Below are positions 39,255-50,035 of a DNA stretch of 64,000 nucleotides, one piece after another. The DNA is from Datnioides undecimradiatus (lineage: Eukaryota > Chordata > Actinopteri > Lobotiformes > Datnioididae). The notes under the pieces are model-generated. The model saw nothing but the letters and a program-made list of their open reading frames with translations, was not told the DNA's origin and searched no databases. Each line of letters begins with the position of its first letter. Positions within the stretch are counted from its first letter, which is position 1. The stretch is from contig WARS01000013.1 in assembly GCA_008933995.1 (NCBI GenBank), forward strand, positions 9,258,023 to 9,322,022, written 5' to 3'. A program made the translations under genes and the position numbers.

Positions 39255-40463
39255 TGTGTCATGGTGTAATATGATGGTCAAGTTTGTTTGGTTTCCGTCG
39301 TGTCTTGTGACTTCCCGTTTTATTTTGAAAGATCTAACTTCCCTCTCGTTTCAGGTGGCTTGCCCTTCCTCTCGTGGTTCCCGCCTTGTCTTCCCCGACC
39401 TGATTGTCTCCACCTGTTCCCCATTTCCTCTTGTGTATATAAGTCTGCGTCTCCCCCTGTCTCGTGCCAGTTCGTCGTGTCCGTTTGTACTGAGAACCAG
39501 CGCCCTGTCTTGTTAAGTATCCCTGCTCTGTCTGAATTCCTAGTCTGTTTTGTGAGATTTGTTTGTTACTTTGTTTGCCTGTTATTTTTGCCTCAATATT
39601 GAGTAGTGATGGTGAGATGAAGCCTCATGAGGCATTGAACCACTTGAGCCAACTGGTTCGAGAAAGGGTTCATTTCTCGAAGCTTCATGTGCACACGGAA
39701 CCACCTACTGGCCAAGTGTATAATCACAGGCAGCTGTATCTGAACCACATAACGTGTGATGCATTGATTTTTTGTGTCTGTTGGGAATGACTATGAATTA
39801 CAAAAAATGTATGACCAAATAATTTCTGTACATAAATTATCACATATGTGTATAATAATTTTTTATGTATTCTGTGTGTGTAAATTTTCCCAAAATGGTA
39901 ATATCAAAATATGGCAGGTTAAGCTGTTTTTCTGAAAATGGCATGGGCGTAATCAGGCAGAGGACAGTGAAAGTGCTTGTGGAACCCACATTTTGAATGG
40001 AGCCTGAGGGGTCTATATAGCTGTAATACCTCGCGGCAAAATCTGAACCACTTCCAGAAACAATCACGTGGTACAGCCGGGTAGCGAGGCTTCGGACGTC
40101 ATCATTTTTGGCTCCTCCCCCAAATGAAGCAAGCCTCGATGCGCGCGTCGCGGAAACGCCCCCTTCATTACTCGACACACGCTTTGAAGCCTCGGCTCAT
40201 CTCATAACATCACTAATATTGAGTGATTTTTTGTTATATGCCCTTGTGGCTGGTTGTTTCTATTTTTGCCTCATAAAGAGTGATTTTCTGTTTCTTATCT
40301 CAGCGTTTTTTGAGCTAGAGTTTTTCGCCAGTTACGTTAATTTGTTACTTTGTGATATTTCCTCTTTCTGAGTGATTTTTCGTTGCACTTTGTTAATAAA
40401 CCTTATTTGAACCTTGTCTCTGAGTGCGAGTCGTGCAATTGGGTTCAGGAACAGATCATGTCA
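39255..40463 (+). repeat. Gypsy 5' LTR (interrupted by a hAT-like element)
   Basis: About 590 bp of LTR once the insertion (39604-40215 plus one target-site copy) is set aside. It carries a TATA box (TATATAA, 39436-39442) and an AATAAA (40395-40400), the usual U3/R signals. The right boundary is set by loss of identity with the 3' LTR after ATGTCA; the left boundary is inferred. Confidence 0.8.
39604..40215. mobile_element. hAT-like non-autonomous DNA transposon (612 bp)
   Basis: The insertion interrupts the gypsy LTR. It begins TAGTGATGGTGAGATGA and ends TCATCTCATAACATCACTA, so the termini are inverted repeats whose first 8 bp (TAGTGATG) are exact, followed by similar imperfect sequence. 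The 8 bp ATATTGAG flank it on both sides (39596-39603 and 40216-40223), while the uninterrupted 3' LTR has a single copy at the same place. An 8-bp duplication and a TAGTGATG terminus are characteristic of the hAT superfamily. No transposase is encoded, so it must have been moved in trans. Confidence 0.9.
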
Positions 40464-40481
40464 GTACGAACTGGCCAGAAC

Positions 40482-41452
40482 ATGAACCCAGCCGACTCCG
40501 GCGCACTCGAAGCGGTTGCCCGTTCTCAAGGACTCCGACTAAATAGTCAGGAAGACCAGCTCTCTTCCCTTCATCAGGGGATCAAGGAGCTGGTCGGCAG
40601 CCAAGAGACATTTAAGGCAGGCATGACAGCCCAAGTAGGGGTCCTGTCTAATCAAGTGCAGCAGATCCTGACTCTCCTTACCACTGGCCCTGCATCAGGA
40701 ACGGGAGCCTCAGTTCCGCCGCCCGTCACCGAAGGCATCTCTCCCTCCCCACCACCCGCAGAGACACTTCGCCTTGCTCCGCCCGAAAGATTCTCTGGTG
40801 AGTCTGACGAATGTGGCTCCTTCATTACAGAGGGAGAGGGAGAGCAAGAAAATGGGCGACCACGGAGTGGTCTCGGAAAGCGCCGGTCTGCGAATCCATC
40901 CAGGGGTTCATCACTGCCTTAAGGGAAGTTTTTGACCCTACAGTGGTGGACAAGGAACGGGCAAGGGAGCTAAGTTCCATTCGCCAGGGCAGGGAATCTG
41001 TAAGTGACTATGCAGTTAGGTTTCGCACTCTGGCTTCTGGCAGCGATTGGAACGAAGCCGCGTTATATGACATTTTTCTAAAGGGTCTCTCAGATCATGT
41101 CCAGGACCTGTTAGTTCCCCTGGATTTGCCACCACGATTAGAGGCTTTAATAGCCCTAACCATCAGAACAGACAATCGCTTACAGGCACGCCAGAAGGCT
41201 CGGAATAAGCCGCCGCGGGAATGGTGGAGGAGCTGTGCGGGGGAGTCTGGGAAGGAGAGTTCTTCCCACAGCTCATCGACAATGCGGAAATCCAGCCCCG
41301 ACGCGGAGGCGGCAGAACCCATGGAGCTGGGCCGTGCTAAGCTGTCTTCTGAGGAGCGCCGACGTCGTTTACAGGAGGGCCGGTGCTTTTACTGCGGACA
41401 GTTGGGACATCTCCGGGTTAAGTGCCCAGTAAAAGACCAGGCTCGCCAGTAG
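40482..41452 (+). pseudogene. Gypsy gag remnant with CCHC zinc knuckle
   Basis: The frame opens at ATG 40482 (MNPADSGALEAVARS), passes through a proline-rich segment and then shifts frame near 40830-40850. About two dozen codons of the usual capsid region appear to be deleted there. The second frame carries REVFDPTV, YAVRFRTLASGSDWN and LKGLSDHVQDLLVPLDLP, typical of fish gypsy gag, and ends with a canonical nucleocapsid knuckle [14 protein letters not shown] (CX2CX4HX4C). Gag packages the element RNA into virus-like particles. The frameshift makes it non-functional as a full protein. Confidence 0.85.
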
Positions 41453-43195
41453 ATGGGGAACTACTGGTGAGCCGTTTCACCTCCTCCCCACCACTCTCGC
41501 GGACACTTACCGAGGTTGAACTGAAATTCCAAGACACCTCTGTTATTGTATCAGCGTTAATTGACTCAGAGGCGGATGAAAGTTTATTGGATTGGGGAGT
41601 GGCCCGGCAGTTAAACGCCCAAATTAAACTTTTGCCACGACAACTGGTAGTCAGTGCGCTAAATGGCAGTCAAATTTTTAAGATCACTCATCAGGCGGTC
41701 CAGATCGAAGTACGGGTGGGCGACCATTATGAACAACTGACTTCCTTTTTATACGACTCTCCCAAACATCCCCTGGTTATGGGTCTGCCATGGTTACAGA
41801 AACACAATCCCACCATAGACTGGGTTACTGGAAAGATGTGGGGGTGGGCAGAAGCCTGCTCCCGTGAGTGTGTGAGGGGAACGGGAGGGTCCAGTGTGTC
41901 TTCGTTATCTAACACTGATTCTGTTCTTGCTTCAGGTTCTGTTCCGCCCGACCTGTCTTTGGTGCCCAAATGCTATCACGACCTAGGAGAGGTATTTAAT
42001 AAAATCAAGGCTACCTCTCTTCCTCCTCATAGGCCATATGTTTGCCCCATCAATCTGGTACCGGGCACACCCATTCCGAAGGGCAGGATTTATTCTCTGT
42101 CAGGTCCCGAGAAAGAAGCTATGAAAGAGTACATTGACTCTTCGCTTAAGGCCGGGTTCATTCGCCCGTCTTCCTCGCCAGCGGGAGCGGGGTTCTTTTT
42201 CGTCGGAAAAAAAGACGGATCGTTGCGCCGTGCATAGAGCCCATTGAATGAAGTCACGATTAAAAATTGGTACCCTCTCCCGTTGATGTCGGAGGCATTC
42301 GATCAGCTACAGCAAGCAAAAATATTTACCAAACTAGATCTCCGTAACGCTTATTATTTGGTACGCATTCGGGAGGGGGCGAGTGGAAAACAGGTTTTAA
42401 CACGCCTAGTGGGCATTATGAATATCTCGTTATGCCTTTTGGCCTCACTAACGCCCCGGCGGTTTTCCAAGGAATGATTAATGAAGTTCTCCGAAACTTT
42501 CTTAACCAGTTCGTTTAAGCGGCTGCTGGAGAACCAGTTATACGTCAAGGCGGAGAAGAGCGAGGTTCACGCCGACTCCGTATCTTTCCTGGGCTTCATC
42601 ATAGCCCCCGGGAAGATTCAGATGGATCCGGCAAAAGTCAGCGCTGTGGCTCAGTGGCCGGTCCCGGATAGCCGTAAGAAGGTTCAGCAATTCTTAGGAT
42701 TTGCGAACTTCTACAGACGGTTCATCAGGAACTTCAGCGCCACAGCCGCCCCTCTCAGCACTTTAACTTTGCCTAAGACGCCGTTCCGGTGGTCACCTGA
42801 AGCCGCGGAGGCGTTTAAACAATTAAAGCTGCGGTTCACCTCAGCCCCCATATTGGTGGTTCCAGATCCCACCCGACAGTTCGTCGTGGAAGTGGATGCG
42901 TCTAGTGAAGGGGTGGGGGCGATTCTATCGCAGCGAGCCGAGAAGGATGATAAGCTTCGTCCGTGCGCGTTCCTCTCTCGCAAACTGTCTGCCGCGGAGC
43001 GAAATTATGATATAGGCGATAGAGAGCTACTAGCGGTCAAGATGGCTTTGGAGGAATAGCGTCACTGGTTAGAGGGGGCGCAGCATCCTTTTGTGGTTTG
43101 GACAGACCACAAAAACCTAGAGTACATCCGAAAAGCTAAAAGACTGAATTCTCGCCAGGCTAGATGGTCACTCTTTTAACCGATTCAATTTTATT
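41422..43195 (+). pseudogene. Gypsy pol remnant: protease, reverse transcriptase, RNase H
   Basis: Starts overlapping the end of gag in another frame. Protease: [13 protein letters not shown], where the catalytic D-S/T-G has become D-S-E. Reverse transcriptase: [18 protein letters not shown] and [13 protein letters not shown] are present, but there is a TAG at 42235-42237, a frameshift near 42385 and loss of the segment that should hold the YxDD active site (between about 42514 and 42519). RNase [19 protein letters not shown] and [18 protein letters not shown], then a TAG at 43057-43059 and a further frameshift near 43180. Enzyme activity is not possible from this copy. Confidence 0.88.
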
Positions 43196-44420
43196 ATGTC
43201 GTACAGACCAGGGTCACAGAATGGGAAGCCAGATGCTCTGTCCCGTCTGTTCGACCCTGAACCACCTGCCAAGGAGCCAGAATCCATCCTCCCACCTGAC
43301 CGTGTGGTAGGAGCTGTCTCCTGGCAGATAGAGTCTGAGGTACAGCGAGCTAATGGAGTGAGCCCGCCACCTAGAGGATGCCCAAGGAACTTGTTTGTTC
43401 CAGCGGCTCTGCGTCCTCAGGTGATCCACTGGGCTCATACCTCGCTCCTTACCTGTCATCCCGGAGTCAAGTGAACCGTGTGGGTCATATCCCAACGGTT
43501 CTGGTGGGCAGCCATGGTGCGCGAAGTGCGGGAATATGTGGAGGCGTGTGCGATCTGTGCCAGAAGTAAGACCTCTTCTCGAGCACGGATGGGACTACTC
43601 CAGCCACTTCCGGTGCCAACCCGTCCGTGGGCGGAGATTTCTATGGACTTCGTCACGGGGCTCCCAGTGTCGGACGGTAACACCACCATCCTGACGGTGG
43701 TGGACAGGTTTTCAAAGATGGCGCACTTTATTGCTTTGCCGAAATTACCCTCAGCCAAAGAAACCGCAGAAACTATGATGACTAATATTTTCCGTATCCA
43801 TGGTTTTCCAAAAGATGTTGTGTCTGACAGGGGGCCCCAGTTTGTGTCGCATTTCTGGGGAGAGTTCTGCAAGCTGATAGGCGCCACGGTGAGCTTGTCT
43901 TCGGGTTATCACCCGGAATCGAACGGCCAGGCTGAGCGGCTCAACCAGGAGTTGGAGACCTGCCTGTGGTGTTTGGTGTCGCAGAACCCGGCGTCCTGGA
44001 GTAAAAACCTGGCCTGGGTGGAGTTCGCCCATAACTCTCTTCCCACTTCAGCCACAGGGATGTCTCTGTTTCAATGGGGATATCAGCCCCCTTTGTTTCC
44101 GGACCTAGAGGGGGAGGTTTCGGTGCCGTCTGCCCACGCCATGGTTCGGCGGTGTCGCCGCATCTGGGCAGCTGCGTGCCGGATGCTTCTACGCGGCGCG
44201 GCCCAGATGAAGAAAGCTGCCGATCGCAGGCGTCGCCCGGCTCCAACCTACAAGAACCAGAAGGTGTGGCTGTCGACCCGGGATGTTCCCCTTCGGGTTG
44301 AGTCGAGGAAGCTGGCTCCTCGATTTGTGGGGCCATTTCCAATCTCCAAGGTCATCGGTTCCTCCGCTGTCCGGTTACGTCTGCCTCGGTCCCTGAGAGT
44401 ACATCCGACCTTTCACGTGA
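43196..44420 (+). pseudogene. Gypsy integrase remnant, longest intact frame of the element
   Basis: A TGA at 43472-43474 interrupts the zinc-binding (HHCC) region, after TCHPGVK. From 43478 the frame is open for over 300 codons. It contains ACAICARSK (the CC pair), the catalytic triad (MDFVTG, SDRGPQF and E of NGQAER with the typical 35-residue spacing between the last two) and a C-terminal GPF motif (RFVGPFPI). It ends HPTFHV, where a deletion joins it directly to the 3' LTR; the open frame then runs on into LTR sequence to 44587. Integrase inserts the cDNA copy into the host genome. Confidence 0.85.
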
Positions 44421-44846
44421 GGCTTGCCCTTCCTCTCGTGGTTCCCGCCTGTCTGATTGTCTTCCCCGACCTGATTGTCTCCACCTGTTCCCCATTTCCT
44501 CTTGTGTATATAAGTCTGCGTCTCCCCCTGTCTCGTGCCAGTTCGTCATGTCCGTTTGTACCGAGAACCAGCACCCTGTCTTGTTAAGTATCCCTCAATA
44601 TTGAGTGATTTTTTTGTTATATGCCCTTGTGGCTGGTTGTTTCTATTTTTGCCTCATAAAGAGTGATTTTCTGTTTCTTATCTCAGCGTTTTTTGAGCTA
44701 GAGTTTTTCGCCAGTTACGTTAATTTGTTACTTTGTGATATTTCCTCTTTCTGAGTGATTTTTCGTTGCACTTTGTTAATAAACCTTATTTGAACCTTGT
44801 CTCTGAGTGCGAGTTGTGCAATTGGGTTCAGGAACAGATCATGTCA
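44421..44846 (+). repeat. Gypsy 3' LTR (5'-truncated)
   Basis: Matches the 5' LTR from GGCTTGCCC to ATGTCA. It has TATATAA at 44507-44513 and AATAAA at 44778-44783. A 10-bp-scale rearrangement occurs near 44450 and about 75 bp present in the 5' LTR (after AGTATCCCT) are missing. The aligned parts differ by only four substitutions that I can see. Confidence 0.88.
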
Positions 44847-44971
44847 CTTTAGGGTTAAATTGCACACAAGAACCAACTGTTTTTCACTGAAAACAAACAA
44901 TTCCCCATTGTCCTTAGAATAAAGGTAACAAAATATGTCATGTTTTGGATATTGATATTTATTCACAGCAT

Positions 44972-44992
44972 ACACACACACACACACACACA
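44972..44992. repeat. (AC)n microsatellite
   Basis: About ten AC units, 125 bp past the gypsy 3' LTR. Confidence 0.9.
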
Positions 44993-45316
44993 GACACCAA
45001 TGAACTCGTGAAAATACTGGTTCATTTTTCTCACTGAAGGATCCCTAGTAATTCAGATATGGTGTTAGGTGTATCACATACTGATATTTCTGATAAAAGT
45101 GGAGCGAGAAGAGATGAACAAATCCCAGAGCTAAAGCTCTCTGTGTGAAATACAGAACAACATTTATATAGACTCTAGTGTTTTCAGAATGCCTGCTCAC
45201 CTACTGTAATATTGCTTATCATTTAAAATAGCATCTTCTTAGCATTTGTCCGCATTGTTTTTCCCACCTGGATCTTTGCCTGTGTTGTATATATGTCATA
45301 TTATGACATTTATGTA

Positions 45317-45352
45317 CATTGCATTGGATAAAAGTGCCTGCCAAATGGCATT
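45317..45352 (+). repeat. SINE/L2-type 3' tail fragment
   Basis: GCATTGGATAAAAGTGCCTG then CCAAATGGCA is a variant of the tail shared by many fish SINEs and their partner LINEs (typically TTGGATAAAAGCGTCTGCTAAATG). The rest of the element is not recognisable. Confidence 0.55.
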
Positions 45353-47393
45353 GTAGAATTGTACTGTATAACCACACAAGCGCACACACAAATCATATCA
45401 TAAAGTGAACTGGACTTTTAAAAATATTATCCATGTTATATTTGAAAAAATGAAATTTAAAAAATGTTTCTTTGGCCAGTGAATCCCTAGCAGCTGTGTT
45501 TGCAGCAGGGATGTTCTTGTCCCCTGTGTAATGTAAACTGTTTGTGCAGGTGTCTTGAAAGGTATGCTCTGATTCAAAAGGTACCAGAACTGTTGCTCAT
45601 TTGTTTTGCACATCCACATTAGATGATTACATCTCCACATCTTCATATGTCAAAGCCCAAACAATCTCCCGTGTTTGCAATTTGCAGCCATGTTTTGGTG
45701 CAAGCACATTCAGCAGAGCTTTCCCTGTTTTTATATTTGTTTCATGTAAAATAAAACAATGCAATACCAAAACAGTTCTTCAAGATATTACTGCAATCTC
45801 CATTACAGTTGGTGAAGCAGGCAGCTACTGTAACACAATAAAGTGGACACACTGCCACCATCTGGCATGGCCTGCATGTTCAGGGTCCTGTTCAAGACAT
45901 TGGTTTGCTGCATTATCTGAATAACTTTGTGCAGAAAAACAAGGACCTTAATTGAATCCTAAACAGGGACTGAAGCAAAAGATGAGTTCAGAGTTTCATT
46001 TGGCAGAATTGCCCAGATAACTCAGGAAACTTCATGCCTGCACTGACTCACAGATTAAGAATGTTTAATTTCTATAAAAAAAAGAGAATCTTAGATCCCT
46101 TTCACACAAATTTTGCTGCTGAAGATGGCAGCTCTTAAAAATACCCTGTGAAAGTTTGTTCAAAACAATGTCATGCTTTCATCCAACATTTCTGACCAAA
46201 AACATGTGTGCATCTTTGATGAATGCATTTCAACTTCCTCAGAAAACATTCTAAGCCTATTAGAATAAAAGCAAAACAGAGTATATCACTGTCTGACATG
46301 TTAAGTCTTTATAGAAGCAAAACACAGACATACGCTCTGATTCAAACGTTGACTCACAGTCCTTTTATTGATCAAAAACTCCACACCCTACCTTTAAAAA
46401 AATGTTTGTGAAATCCTGCACATTGTCAATCACTGGGACTCGTATATTGAGGTAAGATTGTGGAAAAGAAACCATATTCTGAGATAAAGCTGACCATGTG
46501 CAGGATTTGTTTGTTCATTCTCAGTTTCTGTGGTCCTGAAAATTATTTTATAATTCAAATGTAGGCAACTTCTGAACTCCAAGATACTCTAAAGGATCAT
46601 ATTTGAGCATCTTTGCATCATCAACATCAGTGTAATTGATGAACCACATATATTTGCATTACAGCAGCTACATCTATGAAACTATCTCAGTGTTCAAACT
46701 TTGACTGTTTATTTTTTTCACTGCTGTGTCTGCTGTGTGCAACCTTTTATTGTCCAACATTGTGTACAATTCCTGATGCCAAACAAAACATAAATCCAAG
46801 GAATGGTGACTCTTCATTGGATAACAAGAATAGCCAACAAGATATTATTGTGCTTCGTAAACACACTCTGTATCAGTTGTTCCTCCATCTCTCTGACTTT
46901 CTGCTGCAATATACAAACCTTCTTCCCCAAGTGTCTCCAAGGCAACATTCATCACTTTATCCTTTATCTTCATCTAACATCACTCCAACACATTTATAAG
47001 ACATCTAAAAATATGACATGACAGATGCTTGTTAGTCAGGTATGTTAGACATTTTTAAAGAATTTCTCCTTCCATCGTGTCATGTGTTGTGGAGCTTGAC
47101 TGAAAAATCTCTTTGTGCTTTTGCTTTGATGTTAATAAACACAAAGCTGGTTAATGTTCCCCCGATGCCTTGGTACACTAAATGCTAAATATGCATTTGA
47201 ATTTGAGTAGATTGTTTGTGTAGGTTGCTGTAATTATGTTTTGGTAAATGTAATGGCATGATTTTATTTCTGAGTGCAGCTGATATTTGTGTGTCCATAT
47301 CTATGGGTAGTTATTATTGGCAGTACAGGCTCTCTGGGGTTAGTGCAGCGTCCTTTGCTATTTCTGAGTGCGAATGTGGAGTCTATTTTCAAG

Positions 47394-47407
47394 GTTGCCA
47401 TGGAAAC
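47394..47407. promoter_or_regulatory. RFX X-box-like motif
   Basis: GTTGCCATGGAAAC is one base from the palindromic RFX consensus GTTGCCATGGCAAC. It sits in a locally G+C-richer patch (47270-47470) about 4.9 kb upstream of gpr61. Function is inference. Confidence 0.3.
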
Positions 47408-47488
47408 CATTGTATTTGTGGTGGCAGCGATTGGTGCTGCCGGCCGAGCAAGACTCTGCTATTTTTGTCATGAGTCAACACCTGATAT

Positions 47489-47508
47489 ACACACACACAC
47501 ACACACAC
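47489..47508. repeat. (AC)n microsatellite
   Basis: About ten AC units, shortly after the RFX-like motif patch. Confidence 0.9.
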
Positions 47509-49924
47509 TCAGGTGTACATGCCTGAATACAGATGAAAACAGACAGATATACTCACAGAATGCTCAATAAATCCCCTCCCCCCACAAAAAACCCAAACCC
47601 CCACACCACAGCAGTACAAGTAGCTTTGCGGTCTTATGTCAGTCAGGTTTGAGATCAGGGATGTATGCCGGGTTTCAGAAATCCCATGGTCAAAAAACCA
47701 AGCTCACCCACCCATAGACGGTACACCTTAATAAGTCCTGTGGATGTTTAAAGAGCACAAATTTGATAAAAACAGCTTTAAAACCACGCTAGTAGGCAGT
47801 AGCATAAATTAACTGTGAAACCTAATGGACCACGAAACATCTGAAAATTAATGTTGATAATGTTTAATCAAAGTGTTCAAGAAAAGGGGAATTCAGACAA
47901 ACACCACAAAAATTTAATCAACACATCTTTGAGTCCTCACTTACTCTTAGTGTCAAAGTGTTTTAAAAATGACTTAAGCTAAATTATATTTCCTTTCTTT
48001 ATTTAATCTGTGTGTTTGATTTTATATAATTTTAGATTCAAATTATAGAAGTTGTTGATCTGGAGGACTCAAAGAGCTGTACCCAGGCAAGATATCTGGG
48101 GATGAATGGTGCAAACAGTCCACTAGTAAAAGTATAGTTATATATCATACTTTGCATGGACTCAGATGCCTGCCTCCAGTTGTTGATGCAATCACAAAAG
48201 CAGTTTGTTGATTAAGATGAGCAATGATGGTAATCACATGAGCAAGTCAGTCATCCTGACATGGTGCAGTATCTTTGCAGTACTAAACAGAATTCATATT
48301 TGTCAGTTATTTCACAACTTTTATTTTACACGCCTCAAATCCCATCTCTCCTTAGTGTTACCACACATCTTGATACATCTTCCCCATGACAACATAGCAA
48401 TCACTGGCCATTAAATTGCTCCACCCAGGTTTTCTTATATTTTCTGTCCAGGCATATTTCAAGTTTCAAGTATTGACAGACAGATGTCAGCTTGTAATCA
48501 GTCAGGTTTAGACATGTCAAAAATGGTTATAAGATACTATGGGTTTTATTTGAATATAGAATGGTGGAATCTGATCAAGAAATGCAGCAGGTGTGCCTAC
48601 TACGGTGATGTCTGATATTTGCATGTAAAAGTATGTCTAGACTGTGAGAATGTGGACAAAAGTACCATTTTCACAGTCTGAATTTTTTTACTTTCAATGG
48701 TGGCTTACTGATGTGTCATGGGAAGGTTGCAATATCTTGATGTTTTTTAAACAGTCAATTAATCTACTGATTGTTTACCTGATTAATCAGTCATTTTTTA
48801 CAGTAATAGTGAAAATACCCATCACAAAAGTTGACTGTCAAATACCTACAAATTTGTATTCTGTCAATGAGCTAGCAGCTCTCGTATAAAGCGGTACACA
48901 TTATTAGTTAAATAACACTTAAAGATGACTTTTACTCAGTATTTTGTAATTTAAGAGTAAAAAGTACCTTAACTATTGTTCATCTGTATCTGCATCTATC
49001 TTTCATGGTGCAGTATGTTCACTGATATGTGGGCTGAAAGCAACAAACTGTATAATTTTTTCAACCAGAAGACCTCAGTTCACACAGTGACTTAACCAGT
49101 GGCATTATTATAATAAGGCTATTAGTGAACTAGATTAATCAATCAATTCCTGAGAGGTGCTGCAAATTAAAACATGCTTTTTAATGGTGAAAGAGGTGCA
49201 AGATGTGATTTCCATGAAATGCAAATGATATGTGTATTATCATGAAAGACCTTACAAATGCAAATGAAAAACACCTAGGTCCAAGCAGCTCCATGCTTGC
49301 TCCTTCAGTAGAGTAGCCTTATCCATAATGGCCCAGATTTCATTGTTCTCTGCAGACAGAGCAATGAGATGGACTGTATATGAAAAAGATCACCGTGGCA
49401 ACAGGAGCCCCAGTTTGAGAAGCTGGGATGGTGGAGGCTGAGGCCTGGCCTAATCAATGCCTCACTGTCTCTGTAAATCTGGTACTGGGGGGCACTTTAA
49501 TCCATGAAATTACTACCTAGACCATTAGTGGCTGAACAAAAATAAGTAAAATGAGGATGAAGTACCATGCATTATGTGCATTTTTATTGTATAAGGAGAC
49601 ACATTGAGGTCACTTGGAGGTAATCTGTTACGCAATGAAGAACTTGCATTCAAGTGTGTGTAAAATCAGACTAAAAGCCATTCAAGTTGTCCTGCTAGGC
49701 TGTAATACCCAGTACACGTCAGAGTAATTTTTTATTTTTTTATTTTTTTAATTTTAAAATGAAAAATTGTTACTTTGCAATTCTCTAATCTTTCCTACTA
49801 GACTTGCCAAATAATGTAAAAATTAATGTGAATATTTGGTCTAAATGTTATAACCATCAAAAATATAACAACAATAAGTAAAATTAGAAAGCTAACAATT
49901 AAAGCTCTGTTAGGGTCTCATTAG

Positions 49925-50035
49925 CATGCTAAGCTGATAACAGTAGCATATGATTAGCAAGTTGACTTTACATTCGCCGGATGCTGACAATGTGCAGAGT
50001 TAGCATGGTAGAACTGCATTCAGTCTTGGATGCTG
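49925..50035. repeat. Possible degraded copy of the GCTAGCAT-type fish repeat
   Basis: Phrases TAGCATGCTAAGCTGATAAC and GCAGAGTTAGCATGGTAGA echo the repeat copies at 4077 and 11125, but the conserved downstream part is missing. Confidence 0.3.

Larger units (their letters stand above)
39255..44846 (+). mobile_element. Ty3/gypsy LTR retrotransposon, defective, with nested insertion
   Basis: Two long direct repeats (39255-40463 including the nested element, and 44421-44846) enclose gag, protease, reverse transcriptase, RNase H and integrase remnants in gypsy order on the plus strand. The outer ends look like TG...CA (TGTGTC at the left, ATGTCA at the right), with CTTT flanking both sides (39251-39254 and 44847-44850) as a possible 4-bp target duplication. 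LTR matching begins only at 39357/44421; the right LTR lacks the first hundred bases, apparently through a deletion that fused the end of integrase to the LTR. Multiple stops, frameshifts and domain deletions show that the copy cannot be autonomous. Confidence 0.9.

Noticed and set aside
39232..39602. Two overlapping frames of about 100 codons
   Set aside because: They read through the gypsy LTR; the same peptide phrases recur at the 3' LTR, so they are LTR sequence and not a gene.
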